Numbered from the stretch's first letter, positions 1-8,948 are shown. The stretch is 64,000 bases of DNA from Hymenobacter monticola (GCF_022811645.1 NZ_CP094534.1:1984001-2048000); one strand, 5' to 3'. Program-made: numbers and translations. Notes: a model not told the origin generated them from the letters alone.

Positions 1-3000
1 CGCAGCTGGGCCAGCCGCTCGCCCTCAACGGCCGCGCCCGCGCCTACGCCGGGCAGGCCACCGACGGCGCCACGGTCAGCTACCGCGTCACGCGCCGCGA
101 GCTGTGGCCGCTGTTCGACTATGGCTACGGTGGGCGCTATGTACCCGGCCGGGGCCGCGAAAGCCAGGAAATTGCCCACGGCACCACCAACACCGACGCC
201 GAAGGCCGCTTCAGCATCACGTTCACACCGCCGCTGGCGGCCAGGCCCACCGGCCGCCGCTGGGAGCCTGGGTATCTGTTTGAAATCACTGCCGACGTGA
301 CCGATGCCGCCGGTGAAACCCGTACCGGCACCCGCACGGTATCCATTGGCCACAATCCGCTCAACCTGCGCCTCACCGGGCCCGAACAAACCGATAAGCA
401 GCATCTGGGCGTCTTCACGCTGCTGAGCACTAATGCCACCGGCGAGCCCCTGCCCGCTGCCGGCACCTTGCGCCTGCTGGCCCGCCGCTACCGCCCCAAC
501 CCGCCCGGCGTGCCCGGCCCTACCCCTGAAACGGAGGAAAATGAAGCCAAGCCAGAGCTGGTAAAAACGCTGCCTTTTGATACCAAAGCCAGTGCTGTGC
601 TCGACCTAAGTGCCACGCTGGCCAGTCTGCCCACCGGCCGCTACCGCCTCGAAGCCCAGGCTGCCGGGGCCGACACGGCCGCCCGCGCCAAGCACGATTT
701 CGTGCTCTACGACTCGCAGGCGGCCACTGTGCCCTTTGCCACCCCCGATTGGTTTGTGGCCCTGGCCGATACTGTGGCGCCTGGTCAGCCCGCTACCCTG
801 TTGCTGGGCAGCAGCGAAGCCGACGCCCGCATCTTGCTCGAAGTGGAGCGCGAGGGCCAATTGCTGCGCTCCGAGTGGCTGACGCTACGCGCTAACGAGC
901 AGCGCCGCCTGAGCATCGAGAGTGGCCCGGCCACGGCCCTGGGCCCGCTCTACATTCACACCATCCAGGTGCGCGACAACCGCCTCTACCGCCACGATGC
1001 CACCGTGCAGGTAGCAGAGAAGCCCCAGCCGCTGAGGCTCAGCATCGCCACTTTCCGCGACAAGCTGCAGCCCGGCCAGCGGGAAACCTGGCGCGTCAGC
1101 ATCCGCCAAGCCAACGGCCAGCCCGCCAATGCCGAGCTGCTGACCACGCTTTATGACCAAAGCCTAGATGTTTTCCGGCCGCACCGCCTCATGGGGCTGG
1201 AATTTGGGCAGGGATATTATCCGGCGCGGTTTGGCTGGCAGGGGCAGTTTGGGGAAATGAGGTCGGATGTGCTACTCGGTATGGGGGACGCTATTGATTT
1301 GCCATCGGTGAGCTACCCATTTTTGCATACGTGGGAGGGAATGGGCAGCGTGGATAGAGATGAGGAATTCCGTTCGGACGATGGATGGTCTGCTGGAGGC
1401 GCACCAGGTGGCGCTGCCCCAAGAATGCGTATGCAGGCAAAGGCTGCTGCCGCTCCTGCTCCAATGGTCTCAGCAGCAATGGCTAATAGGGCAGACGGGG
1501 AAGTGCAGGTTTTGGCAGGCCGCACTTATGAAGTTGCTCCACCGCCCCCAGCAGCCGCGGGCGCCGCGCCCGACCTCTCCGCCGTGCCTACCCGTTCCGA
1601 CTTCCGCGAAACGGCCCTGTGGCAGTCGGCCCTGCGCACGGATAAGAACGGCGACGTGGTGCTCGAATTCCAGATGCCCGAGGCCGTGACGCGCTGGCAG
1701 CTGCTGGCCCTGGCCCACGATAAGGAGCTGCACAGCGGCCAGCTGGCCCGGCAGCTCGTCACCCAAAAGGAAATCCAGATAACGCCCAACGCGCCGCGCT
1801 TCCTGCGGCAGGGCGACACCTTCACCTTCCCCGTCAAATTCTCGAACCTGACCGACCACGCCACCAGCGGCACTGCCCAACTGTTCCTGCTCGATGCGGC
1901 CACCGGCCAAGACATTACCGGCCAGCTACTCAAGGGTCCGGCGCAGCAGGCCGTGTCGGCCGCCGCGCACCAGAGCGCCGCGCTGGGTTGGGAAATCAGC
2001 CTGCCCGCTGACTTTGCGCCGGCTGCGGTAACCTACCGGGTGGTGGCCAGTGCGCAAGGCCTGGTGGCAGGCACTGAGTCGGATGGGAACAAAAAAGCCA
2101 AGCGCAGAAGCAAAAAGCCAGGCACCAACAACCAGGCACCAAGCACCAATTTCTCCGATGGCGAGGAAAACACCCTGCCCGTACTGCCCAACCGCATTCT
2201 GCTCACCGAGAGCCTGCCGCTGCCCATTGTGGGCCCCGGCAGCCGCACCTTCGAGCTGAGCAAGCTCACCAGCACCAGCAGCCCCACGCGGCGCAACTAC
2301 AGCCTCACGCTGGAAATGACGGCCAACCCCGCCTGGTACGCTGTGCAGAGCCTGCCCTACCTGATGGAGTACCCCTATGAGTGCTCCGAGCAAACCTTCA
2401 GCCGCCTCTACGCCAACCTGCTGGCAGCTCAAATTCTGAAGGCCAACCCGCGTTTCAAAACCGTGCTGGCCGAGTGGACGCGGCAAGCCCAGAGCGGCAC
2501 CGCGGCTCAGAAAAATGCCCTCGAAAGCAAGCTGGCCCAAAACCAGGAGCTGAAAAATTTGCTGCTGCAGGAAACGCCCTGGGTGCGCGATGCCCAAGGC
2601 GAAACCGCTCGCCTGGCCCGCCTCACCGAGCTGTTCGACGAAGCCCGCCTCAAGGGCGAAACCAGCCGCGCCCTGCTCAAGCTGCAGCGCATGCAGCTGC
2701 CCGGCGGGGCTTTTCCGTGGTTTGAGAAAATGCCCGAGGACCGGTACATCACCCAGCTCATCGTGGCCGGCTTTGGCAAGCTGAAAAAGCTGGGCGCCTT
2801 CGATGCCAGTCAGGACGACGTGGCCCGTGGCATCCTCCAAAATGCCCTGCGCTACCTAGATGCCGGGCTGGCCGACGACTATGCTCGCCTGCGCAAAATC
2901 AAAAACGTGAAGCTGGCCGACAACCACCTCGCCGACGAGCAAATCCAAGCCCTGTATGCCCGCAGCTTCTGGCCCCAACAGCGCGAGGCCGCCACGGCCA

Positions 3001-4037
3001 AAACCGCCTTCGCTTACTACCGCGAACAAGCCGCTAAGTACTGGCCCGCCCAAACGCGCTACCTGCAAGCCCAAACGGCGCTGGCCCTGTTCCGCCACGA
3101 CGCGAAAGCCGCGGCGGCCGCTGAGATTCTGCGCGCCCTGAGTGAGAACGCCCTGCATTCGCCCGAACTGGGCATGTACTGGAAAGAAGTGCGCGGCGGC
3201 TACTACTGGCGCGAGGCCCCCACCGAAACCCAGGCCACCCTCATCGAAGCCTTCGATGAAGTGCGCAACGACCAGAAGGCCGTTGACGGGATGAAGCTCT
3301 GGCTGCTCAAGCAGAAGCAGACGCACAGCTGGGAAAGCACCCGCGCCACTGCCGACGCCTGCTACGCCCTGCTGCTGCGCGGCTCCGACTGGCTGGCGCC
3401 CACCCAGCCGCTGCAAGTCACGGTGGGCGGCCAGGCCGTGAAGCCCGAGGCGGCGCAGGCCGGCACCGGCTACTTCAAAACCAGCTGGCCGGCTGCTGAG
3501 GTGCAGCCAGCGCAGGGCAAAGTGACGGTGAGCAAGCCCGACGCAGGCGTGGCCTGGGGCGCGCTCTACTGGCAGTATTTCGAGGATATGGACAAAGTGA
3601 CGCCCGCCGCCACGCCGCTCAGCCTGGAGCGCGAGCTGTACCGCGAAACCCGCACGGCTAGTGGCCCGGTGCTGGAAAAGCTCACCTCGACTTCACCGCT
3701 GAAAATCGGCGATGCGCTGGTGGTGCGCCTCGTGCTGCGCACCGACCGCGCCCTCGAATACGTGCACCTCAAAGACCAGCGCGCCGCCGGCCTGGAGCCC
3801 ATCAGCCAGACCAGCGGCTACCGCTACCAGAACGGCCTGGGCTACTACGAGTCGCCCCGCGACGCGGCCACGAACTTCTTTTTGAGTGAAGTGCCCCGCG
3901 GCACTCACGTGTTCGAGTACCGGCTGCGGGCCAGCCAAGCGGGCGACTTTTCGGGGGGGCTGAGCCAGGTGCAGTGCCTGTACGCGCCGGAGTTTGGGGC
4001 CCACGCGGCCGGGGGGCGGCTGCGGGTGGCGCGGTAG
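1..4037 (+). CDS. alpha-2-macroglobulin family protein (5' partial)
   Basis: The reading frame is open from base 3 to the TAG at 4035-4037, so the start lies upstream of the window. Visible parts are beta-sandwich macroglobulin-type segments, a bait-like disordered stretch around 1370-1560, and the thioester-domain region beginning near 2340. The motif YECSEQT at about 2376-2396 keeps the CxEQ thioester signature of bacterial macroglobulins, with the Cys codon at 2382-2384, followed by the helical toroid. The family traps or guards against proteases in the periplasm or at the cell surface. A Lys/Arg then Asn/Pro/Ser-rich insert at about 2085-2165 interrupts the domain order and looks like an inserted DNA repeat. 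The usual partner, a PbpC-type penicillin-binding protein, is not in the window. The family call is firm; the target is unknown. Confidence 0.9.
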   Translation, partial: QLGQPLALNGRARAYAGQATDGATVSYRVTRRELWPLFDYGYGGRYVPGRGRESQEIAHGTTNTDAEGRFSITFTPPLAARPTGRRWEPGYLFEITADVTDAAGETRTGTRTVSIGHNPLNLRLTGPEQTDKQHLGVFTLLSTNATGEPLPAAGTLRLLARRYRPNPPGVPGPTPETEENEAKPELVKTLPFDTKASAVLDLSATLASLPTGRYRLEAQAAGADTAARAKHDFVLYDSQAATVPFATPDWFVALADTVAPGQPATLLLGSSEADARILLEVEREGQLLRSEWLTLRANEQRRLSIESGPATALGPLYIHTIQVRDNRLYRHDATVQVAEKPQPLRLSIATFRDKLQPGQRETWRVSIRQANGQPANAELLTTLYDQSLDVFRPHRLMGLEFGQGYYPARFGWQGQFGEMRSDVLLGMGDAIDLPSVSYPFLHTWEGMGSVDRDEEFRSDDGWSAGGAPGGAAPRMRMQAKAAAAPAPMVSAAMANRADGEVQVLAGRTYEVAPPPPAAAGAAPDLSAVPTRSDFRETALWQSALRTDKNGDVVLEFQMPEAVTRWQLLALAHDKELHSGQLARQLVTQKEIQITPNAPRFLRQGDTFTFPVKFSNLTDHATSGTAQLFLLDAATGQDITGQLLKGPAQQAVSAAAHQSAALGWEISLPADFAPAAVTYRVVASAQGLVAGTESDGNKKAKRRSKKPGTNNQAPSTNFSDGEENTLPVLPNRILLTESLPLPIVGPGSRTFELSKLTSTSSPTRRNYSLTLEMTANPAWYAVQSLPYLMEYPYECSEQTFSRLYANLLAAQILKANPRFKTVLAEWTRQAQSGTAAQKNALESKLAQNQELKNLLLQETPWVRDAQGETARLARLTELFDEARLKGETSRALLKLQRMQLPGGAFPWFEKMPEDRYITQLIVAGFGKLKKLGAFDASQDDVARGILQNALRYLDAGLADDYARLRKIKNVKLADNHLADEQIQALYARSFWPQQREAATAKTAFAYYREQAAKYWPAQTRYLQAQTALALFRHDAKAAAAAEILRALSENALHSPELGMYWKEVRGGYYWREAPTETQATLIEAFDEVRNDQKAVDGMKLWLLKQKQTHSWESTRATADACYALLLRGSDWLAPTQPLQVTVGGQAVKPEAAQAGTGYFKTSWPAAEVQPAQGKVTVSKPDAGVAWGALYWQYFEDMDKVTPAATPLSLERELYRETRTASGPVLEKLTSTSPLKIGDALVVRLVLRTDRALEYVHLKDQRAAGLEPISQTSGYRYQNGLGYYESPRDAATNFFLSEVPRGTHVFEYRLRASQAGDFSGGLSQVQCLYAPEFGAHAAGGRLRVAR

Positions 4038-4166
4038 TCGCTTGAGGGGCAAAATGTTGCCCTGAGATGCCGAAACGGCTCCTACAGCGTGTAAAACCGG
4101 TTTTGGCTTGCGTCGCCACAAGGTGGGGTGTAAATTTGCTTTCCGTTGACTCTATATTATTCGTAC

Positions 4167-4853
4167 ATGAAGCATCTGTTAGTCGTCCTTTTAGCCCTGC
4201 TTACGTGGAGCAGTGCCCAAGCCCAAAACGAGAAGCAAATCCCCGTTACGAAGCTCCCCGGCGAGGAAAACCTGAGCCTCCGCGAGCGCGCCGAGCGTGA
4301 TTTTCTGATGCCGGTGCGCCGCAAGAAAATCGTAACCGAGGCCTCCAAAGCCACCGACGACAACAATACCGCCGCACCCGAAACCGACGCCACCGCCCAC
4401 TACTCCGAAGCCACCGACGAATCGGCCACCGTCACAGCCCGCACCGCCCGCAGCTACGAGGCCAGCCACGCCGAAGCCCGCGCCGCCTCTCGCCGGGCCG
4501 CCGCCCGCCGCGAAGAAGCTCGCGCCGAAGCCCGGGCCGAGGCCCGCGCCGAAGCCCGCCGCGCCGCCCGCCACAGCAAGTCGAAATCACACAAGTCTTC
4601 TTCGCACAGCAGCAAGTCCAGCAAGTCGAAGTCGCACAAATCTTCTTCGCACAGCAAGAGCAAATCGAGCAAGTCGAAATCCAAATCCAAATCGGAGTCG
4701 CATTCGAAGTCCAGCAAATCGAAGGCGAAGAGCAGCAAAAGCAAGTCTTCCTCCAAGAAGAGTAGCGCTAAGAAAAGCTCCTCGCACAAGTCTTCCTCGA
4801 AGAAGAGCACGCCTTCGAAATCGAAAAGCAAATCGAAGAAGCACCGCCGCTAG
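4167..4853 (+). CDS. exported Lys/Ser-rich repetitive protein
   Basis: The protein has 228 residues from ATG 4167; an upstream TTG at 4146 would only extend the signal peptide. Residues 1-20 (MKHLLVVLLALLTWSSAQAQ) form a clear signal peptide. The middle is charged and carries an Ala-Glu-Ala-Arg run. The last 90 or so residues are almost only Ser, Lys and His in KSKS/HKSS units, so the tail is strongly basic and probably disordered. I do not recognise a family. The composition would suit binding to polyanions such as DNA, teichoic-like polymers or exopolysaccharide, but that is inference. It follows the macroglobulin gene by about 130 bp and has its own downstream hairpin, so it is probably a single unit. 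Confidence 0.75.
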   Translation: MKHLLVVLLALLTWSSAQAQNEKQIPVTKLPGEENLSLRERAERDFLMPVRRKKIVTEASKATDDNNTAAPETDATAHYSEATDESATVTARTARSYEASHAEARAASRRAAARREEARAEARAEARAEARRAARHSKSKSHKSSSHSSKSSKSKSHKSSSHSKSKSSKSKSKSKSESHSKSSKSKAKSSKSKSSSKKSSAKKSSSHKSSSKKSTPSKSKSKSKKHRR

Positions 4854-4877
4854 TCGTTTCCGGATTGAATCAAACAG

Positions 4878-4907
4878 CAACGCCCGACACACCTGTGTCG
4901 GGCGTTG
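4878..4907 (+). terminator. hairpin terminator after the Lys/Ser-rich gene
   Basis: A perfect 13-bp stem with a 4-nt loop (ACCT) begins 25 bp after the stop codon. There is no long T run after it, so it may act as a factor-assisted terminator or RNA stabiliser. Confidence 0.6.
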
Positions 4908-4930
4908 TCGTATCAAAAGAGGCGCAAGCT

Positions 4931-5010
4931 GTAGCGTGGACTCTGCGAGTCCGCGCATTGTTGGGATGTCAGCCCCTCGCTCCTGCGCGGACTCACAGAG
5001 TCCACGCTAC
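4931..5010. repeat. REP-like inverted repeat, family A
   Basis: Arms at 4931-4956 and 4985-5010 are 26 bp and complementary except at one base, around a 28-nt centre. The arm itself contains the sub-palindrome GGACTC..GAGTCC. It lies between two terminators and codes for nothing. It has the form of an intergenic REP/BIME-type element. Confidence 0.7.
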
Positions 5011-5068
5011 AAGTCGTCCGGTTCCTCACCGCCCGGGTGTGAACTGGGGAGCAGCAGGGCAATCAAAC

Positions 5069-5102
5069 AAAAAGCCCAGCCATTCGAATGGCTGGGCTTT
5101 TT
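5069..5102. terminator. bidirectional terminator
   Basis: AAAAAGCCCAGCC and its complement flank a short TTCGAA loop, giving A/T runs on both sides. It closes the GH43 gene, which ends at 5124 on the minus strand. Confidence 0.85.
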
Positions 5103-5123
5103 GCCTTAAATGATGGAATCGAC

Positions 5124-6674
5124 TTACCGCTTGTTGCGCACGATGAAGTTGTTGAACACGGCCGTGGTATCCTCGGCGCCTTGGGCGACGAGGGCTACGC
5201 GCACGCCGCGGTCCCAGGGGGGGAGGTAGGTGCCGTTGAGGGAGAAGCTTTCGGTGGGCAGGGGCTGCCAGGTGGCGCCGTCGGTGCTGTAGGCGAAGCG
5301 GTAGCGCTGGCCGCCCCACACTTCGAGGCGCAGCGTGAGCGTGTCGCAGGGCTCGATGTACACCTGGGCTAGGCACTGCTGCTTGCCGCTCTTCACGTGC
5401 CAGATTTGCACCTGGCCGTTGCCGGCCATCAGGGCCAGGGCGTTGTAGGGGTCGCCCACGGCGGCCAGGCCGGCGTAGGTGTCGACGGGCAGGTTGGCGA
5501 AGTCGAGGGTGGTGGCGGCTTTGTAGGTGGCGGCGTGGGTGCGGCGGCCCACGATGGTGCCCAGGCGCGAGGCGCTGGCCGCGAGGTGCAGCTGGCCGTC
5601 GCGCACGGTGGCGGCGGGCTTGGGCGCCGAGATGGGCCACTGCCACTCCAGGCCGAGGGCGTCGCCTTCAAACTCGTCGGCGATGTTGAAGCGCGACATG
5701 TCGGTGAGGGCGGGGGCCTGGGGGCTGCGGTTCACAAACTCGGGCCACTCCTGGGCGTTCCAGGTGAACTCGGAGAGGAGGCCCTGGCGGCCTACGAACT
5801 CGTGGCTTTCGGCGGCGTAGGCGTGGTGGAGCAGGAACCAGCGGCCGTCCATTTCGGTCACGGTGCCGTGGCCGGGGCATTTCCACACGTCGTTGCGGTC
5901 GAGGATGGGGTTTTGCTGGTGCTTTTCCCAGGGGCCGAGCAGGGTGCGCGAGCGGGCCACGCCGGTGGCGTAGTTGCAGCCCTTGCCGCAGCAGGAATTG
6001 CCGGCGAAGAAGTGGTAGAACCAGCCGTTGTGCCGCACCAGGGCCGAGCCCTCCACGAGGGGGCCCTCCCACTTCACGTCGTTGGTGAACAGCTCGGTGG
6101 CTTCGCCGATGAGGGCGGTGCGGTCGGCGTTCAGGCGCTGGGCCCAGATGGGGGTTTCCTGCTGGCAGGAGTTGCCGTCTTCTTTCCAGACGAGGTAGAG
6201 GTCGCCGTTTTCATCGGGCATGGCAAAGCCATCGATGGAGCCGGCTTCCTGGCCCACGAGGGGGCCGTGGTCGCGGTAGGGGCCGGCCGGGTGGTCGGCG
6301 CTGGCCACGGCAACGCACAGCATGCCGCCCTGCTTGCTGCGGGCGGTGTAGTACAGATAGGTGCGGCCGTTTTCCTGGTAGAACTCGGGCGCCCAGAAGT
6401 TGGAGCTGGCCCAGTCGGGCTGCTTGTCGGGAAAGACGTGGCCGACCAGCTCCCAGTCGAGCAGGTTTTTCGAGGAGAAGATGGGGAAGATGGCGCCCCA
6501 CTCGGCGGTGGTGGCGCTGGCCCAGTAGGTGTCGCCGATTTTGGTGACGGTGGGGTCGGGGAAGTCGCCGGGCAGCACGACGTGGTCGTAGGAGGTGCGG
6601 GCCGGAAACGTTTGGGGGGCAGTGCCCAGGGAAACGGGGGCCAGCGGGGCGGTGAATTCTAGTTCGATGGACAC
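5124..6674 (-). CDS. glycoside hydrolase family 43-like protein
   Basis: About 516 residues from GTG 6674. A further upstream GTG (6767) would add 31 residues with no signal-peptide character, and a TAnnTTTC-like box at 6739-6746 lies inside that extension, so the shorter start is preferred. The N-terminal two-thirds is a five-bladed propeller of GH43 type: DFPDPTV holds the catalytic base Asp, GSIDG the pKa-modulating Asp and WEGPLVEGS the acid Glu. The last 170 or so residues form a concanavalin-like accessory domain (from about RFNIADEFEG). The family contains beta-xylosidases and alpha-L-arabinofuranosidases; the substrate cannot be read here. No signal peptide is evident, so a cytoplasmic site on imported oligosaccharides is likely. 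No SusCD pair is adjacent. Confidence 0.85.
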   Translation of the reverse strand: MSIELEFTAPLAPVSLGTAPQTFPARTSYDHVVLPGDFPDPTVTKIGDTYWASATTAEWGAIFPIFSSKNLLDWELVGHVFPDKQPDWASSNFWAPEFYQENGRTYLYYTARSKQGGMLCVAVASADHPAGPYRDHGPLVGQEAGSIDGFAMPDENGDLYLVWKEDGNSCQQETPIWAQRLNADRTALIGEATELFTNDVKWEGPLVEGSALVRHNGWFYHFFAGNSCCGKGCNYATGVARSRTLLGPWEKHQQNPILDRNDVWKCPGHGTVTEMDGRWFLLHHAYAAESHEFVGRQGLLSEFTWNAQEWPEFVNRSPQAPALTDMSRFNIADEFEGDALGLEWQWPISAPKPAATVRDGQLHLAASASRLGTIVGRRTHAATYKAATTLDFANLPVDTYAGLAAVGDPYNALALMAGNGQVQIWHVKSGKQQCLAQVYIEPCDTLTLRLEVWGGQRYRFAYSTDGATWQPLPTESFSLNGTYLPPWDRGVRVALVAQGAEDTTAVFNNFIVRNKR

Positions 6675-6738
6675 GGTGGGAGGGTGCAAAGAGGATAGAA
6701 AAGAAAGCCGACGAAATGGCAAATGGCTTTCCAGGTTA

Positions 6739-6746
6739 GAAAGGTA
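6739..6746 (-). promoter_or_regulatory. candidate -7 box for the GH43 gene
   Basis: The minus strand reads TACCTTTC, seven of eight matches to the Bacteroidota TAnnTTTG box, about 65 bp before GTG 6674. No convincing -33 element is seen. Confidence 0.3.
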
Positions 6747-7135
6747 TAGGTTTGATTTGAAAACCACTGCCGAAGTATAACTTTTTGGGACGAGCCCCCT
6801 AAAATAATCGGCGAATGAATCGTTTCGCCAGGCGAAAAATTTACGGATTTATACGGGGTTCTGACCCCTGTAAACTGCGCCTAGTAATTGCAAAGGGCTA
6901 TATACTGCCGACGGCGTGGTTGGGAAGTACGTAAGCAGATTTTGGGCTAAGCTGCCTTTTTCTATGGTGTATAAGTTGGCAAGAATTACACTTTGCAAAG
7001 AATGTGCAAGTGGTTTGCTTCACGGTTGGGCTTAAAAAACAGGGGGTGATGTACAAAAAGTAAGTGTTTTAGTGAGTGAAGGGAGTCGCAGGAAAAGCAA
7101 GGGGACGTTAAAGTGCCATATTGCGCGGGGGCGGG
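6747..7135. other. AT-rich non-coding spacer
   Basis: This stretch between the GH43 promoter region and the 21-bp array has no ORF of note, no strong hairpin and lower GC than its flanks. I see no gene in it. Confidence 0.5.
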
Positions 7136-7430
7136 GGTATTTCTGAATGGTCAAAGGTGTTTGGGCAGTGGGCAAAGGTATTTTGCTGAAGGGGGCGGGT
7201 GTTTTGGCAATAGTGGAGGGTGTTTTAAGAAGCGGCGAGGGTGTTTTGAAAGGGGAGGAAGGTGTTTTGACAAGCGCGGGAGGTGTTTGAGGAAGGGGAG
7301 CGGGTGTTTGAATGGAGGCTGAAGGTGTTTTGGAAAGGGCGGAGGGTGTTTGGGATTGCGGGGAGGGTGTTGGCGGAGGGGCGGGGGTGTTTGGAAAGGG
7401 GAGCGGGTGTTTCGGCACGGGGGAGCGGGT
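7136..7430 (+). repeat. 21-bp degenerate tandem array
   Basis: The core GGTGTTT (early units GGTATTT) begins at 7136, 7156, 7177, 7198, 7219, 7240, 7261, 7282, 7303, 7324, 7345, 7366, 7386, 7406 and, degenerate, 7428. The step is 21 bp for ten consecutive units, with 20-22 bp steps only at the edges. Between cores the units share only a purine-rich G/A bias. Read on the minus strand the same stretch gives a seven-residue KTPS-like repeat, but with no supported start. The array stops about 8 bp before a perfect -7 box of the next gene. Spacers are neither unique nor of CRISPR size. Confidence 0.85.
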
Positions 7431-7437
7431 GAAACCG

Positions 7438-7445
7438 TAACTTTG
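7438..7445 (+). promoter_or_regulatory. -7 box (TAACTTTG) after the 21-bp array
   Basis: TAACTTTG fits the Bacteroidota TAnnTTTG box exactly. It lies about 90 bp before ATG 7537, and the 21-bp array occupies the -33 and upstream region. Confidence 0.6.
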
Positions 7446-7536
7446 CGTTGTGCTTAACTACCTGTGCATTGGCGGCCGTAAGCTGGGGCTTACGACGCGG
7501 GCAGAGCGGTTTCTGTCGATTATCTACCCTAATCAG

Positions 7537-8214
7537 ATGAAGCAGGACAAAGAAGACCAACTGGTGATGTGCGGCCGCGTGGCCGACTACGTGACCGAAC
7601 ACGAAGCCGACATTGCCGCCAGCGAGGTGGCGGCCGAGCAAGCGGCCGAGGTGGCGACGCTCTACGGCCAGGTGGCCGGGGCGCGGGGCGGCACCGCCCA
7701 ACGCACCAAAAGCCTGACCGAGGCGGCGGACACGGCCAAAAAGGAATTGCTGGACCTGTTGCCGGCGCTGCTGGGCCCGCTGGGCCGGGTAGCCGCGCGC
7801 CTCAACGACGCCCACCTGCAAGCAGCCGTGACGCTGAGCAACAAGCAGCTGCGCAAGCTGCGGCCATTGGCGTTCATCGGGGTGGTGGGGGCGGTGCTCA
7901 ACAGCGCGGCCCGGGCCGACGTGGCGCCGGAGCTGGCCAAGCAGGGCCTGACGGCGAAGGCGCTGGCGCCGCTGGGTACGGCGCTGAAGGCGTTTCGGAC
8001 GGCGCAACCGGCCACGCGCAAGAGCATCGACGAGCGGGTGCGCGTAGGCGCGGCCCTGGAAGACCTGCTGGCCGAGCTGCTGGCGGAGGTGCACACCCTC
8101 GACGAGGACATGAAGGCCTTCAAGCTGCTGAACCGGGAGCTGTACGAGGGCTACTTGCAGGCGCGCAAGATTCTCAACTCCGGCGGCGGCGGGAAGCCGG
8201 AGAAGCCGGCGTAG
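7537..8214 (+). CDS. hypothetical helical protein
   Basis: 225 residues from ATG 7537. The frame is open to a GTG at 7450, which is close to the expected transcription start, so the ATG is preferred. The sequence is Ala/Leu/Glu-rich and mainly helical throughout, with no signal peptide, no membrane segment and a Gly/Lys/Pro tail (LNSGGGGKPEKPA). I do not recognise a family. The last 30 codons and the following hairpin recur as a fragment at 16532-16688, showing that a paralogue once existed. The unusual 21-bp array upstream suggests special regulation. Confidence 0.65.
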   Translation: MKQDKEDQLVMCGRVADYVTEHEADIAASEVAAEQAAEVATLYGQVAGARGGTAQRTKSLTEAADTAKKELLDLLPALLGPLGRVAARLNDAHLQAAVTLSNKQLRKLRPLAFIGVVGAVLNSAARADVAPELAKQGLTAKALAPLGTALKAFRTAQPATRKSIDERVRVGAALEDLLAELLAEVHTLDEDMKAFKLLNRELYEGYLQARKILNSGGGGKPEKPA

Positions 8215-8238
8215 CTTTCAGTAGCTTTGGAAATGCAG

Positions 8239-8270
8239 CCGCCCGCTTCCGGTTGGGGAGCGGGCGGTTC
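8239..8270 (+). terminator. terminator with CCGCCCGCT stem
   Basis: A 9-bp GC stem (8239-8247 with 8259-8267) is followed by TTCTTATTTT, 25 bp after the stop at 8214. The same hairpin recurs at 16658-16688. Confidence 0.8.
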
Positions 8271-8948
8271 TTATTTTGGTAAATAGATTATTTTCCCTTG
8301 GTCGCCATTGTAGAAAAACGTGTCATCTTTCTTCGTGAAAATAATGTCTCTGTCGTAAGTTATTTCTAATGTTTGACTGTCAATCCAACGGGCGGATATG
8401 AACTTGCCCCGCCCCTCAAAATAGAATATTGAGCCACCATTTCCTGGCCCCCAGTAGATAGCAGAACCTGTCTGACTGTACGCCCCATTGATGTAGTGCT
8501 CACTTGCCTCAAATGACTTTTTATGGTCGGGTGCAGCAAGCTTAACAAGCTCCAGAGTAGTAAAATCAAACTTGGGTTTTGCCCTGCGCTTTGGTTTCTC
8601 CTTTTCTGTTGAGATTTTAATTAAAAACTTATCAAGAGCAGCTTTCCGCTTCTCCAAATACTTTATATCACTTCCTTCCCATGCTTCTAAGTCGCTGCCA
8701 GCTTCAATGATTTCTTTTACTTGCTTATAAAGTATTGGGTCAAGTGATTTGGTCTCCCACTGGGCTAATGCTAGCCCGAATAGGGAATTGTTTCTGTCGT
8801 CATAGTCATCAAAAGATTCTTTATAGTCCTTAACAATCTGTTTAGAAACTTCAATTGGGTCTTTCCCTTGATTATACAGGTCGAAGAAGTCTTGATAAAT
8901 GTCAAGAAATGTGTCGTTGCCATCAATGGCTGTATTCCATGTTCCCAT
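8271..8948 (-). CDS. AT-rich hypothetical, DUF4259-like N-terminus
   Basis: 225 residues from ATG 8948, markedly more AT-rich than both neighbours, with AAA/GAA/AAT codons common. The start MGTWNTAIDGNDTFLD resembles the MG(T/A)W...ND(T)A start of DUF4259-type proteins, and residues up to about 100 are acidic and helical. A basic linker (KPKRRAKPK) leads to a beta-rich C-terminal half of about 90 residues. No signal peptide. The family is tentative and the function unknown; some relatives are found beside polymorphic toxins as immunity-like proteins, but no toxin is seen here. The base composition suggests recent acquisition. Its stop overlaps the T-rich tail of the opposing terminator. Confidence 0.65.
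   Translation of the reverse strand: MGTWNTAIDGNDTFLDIYQDFFDLYNQGKDPIEVSKQIVKDYKESFDDYDDRNNSLFGLALAQWETKSLDPILYKQVKEIIEAGSDLEAWEGSDIKYLEKRKAALDKFLIKISTEKEKPKRRAKPKFDFTTLELVKLAAPDHKKSFEASEHYINGAYSQTGSAIYWGPGNGGSIFYFEGRGKFISARWIDSQTLEITYDRDIIFTKKDDTFFYNGDQGKIIYLPK

Noticed and set aside
7136..7430. Possible CRISPR array
   Set aside because: The period is 21 bp with a 7-bp core, no unique spacers of 30 bp or more, and no cas genes in the window.
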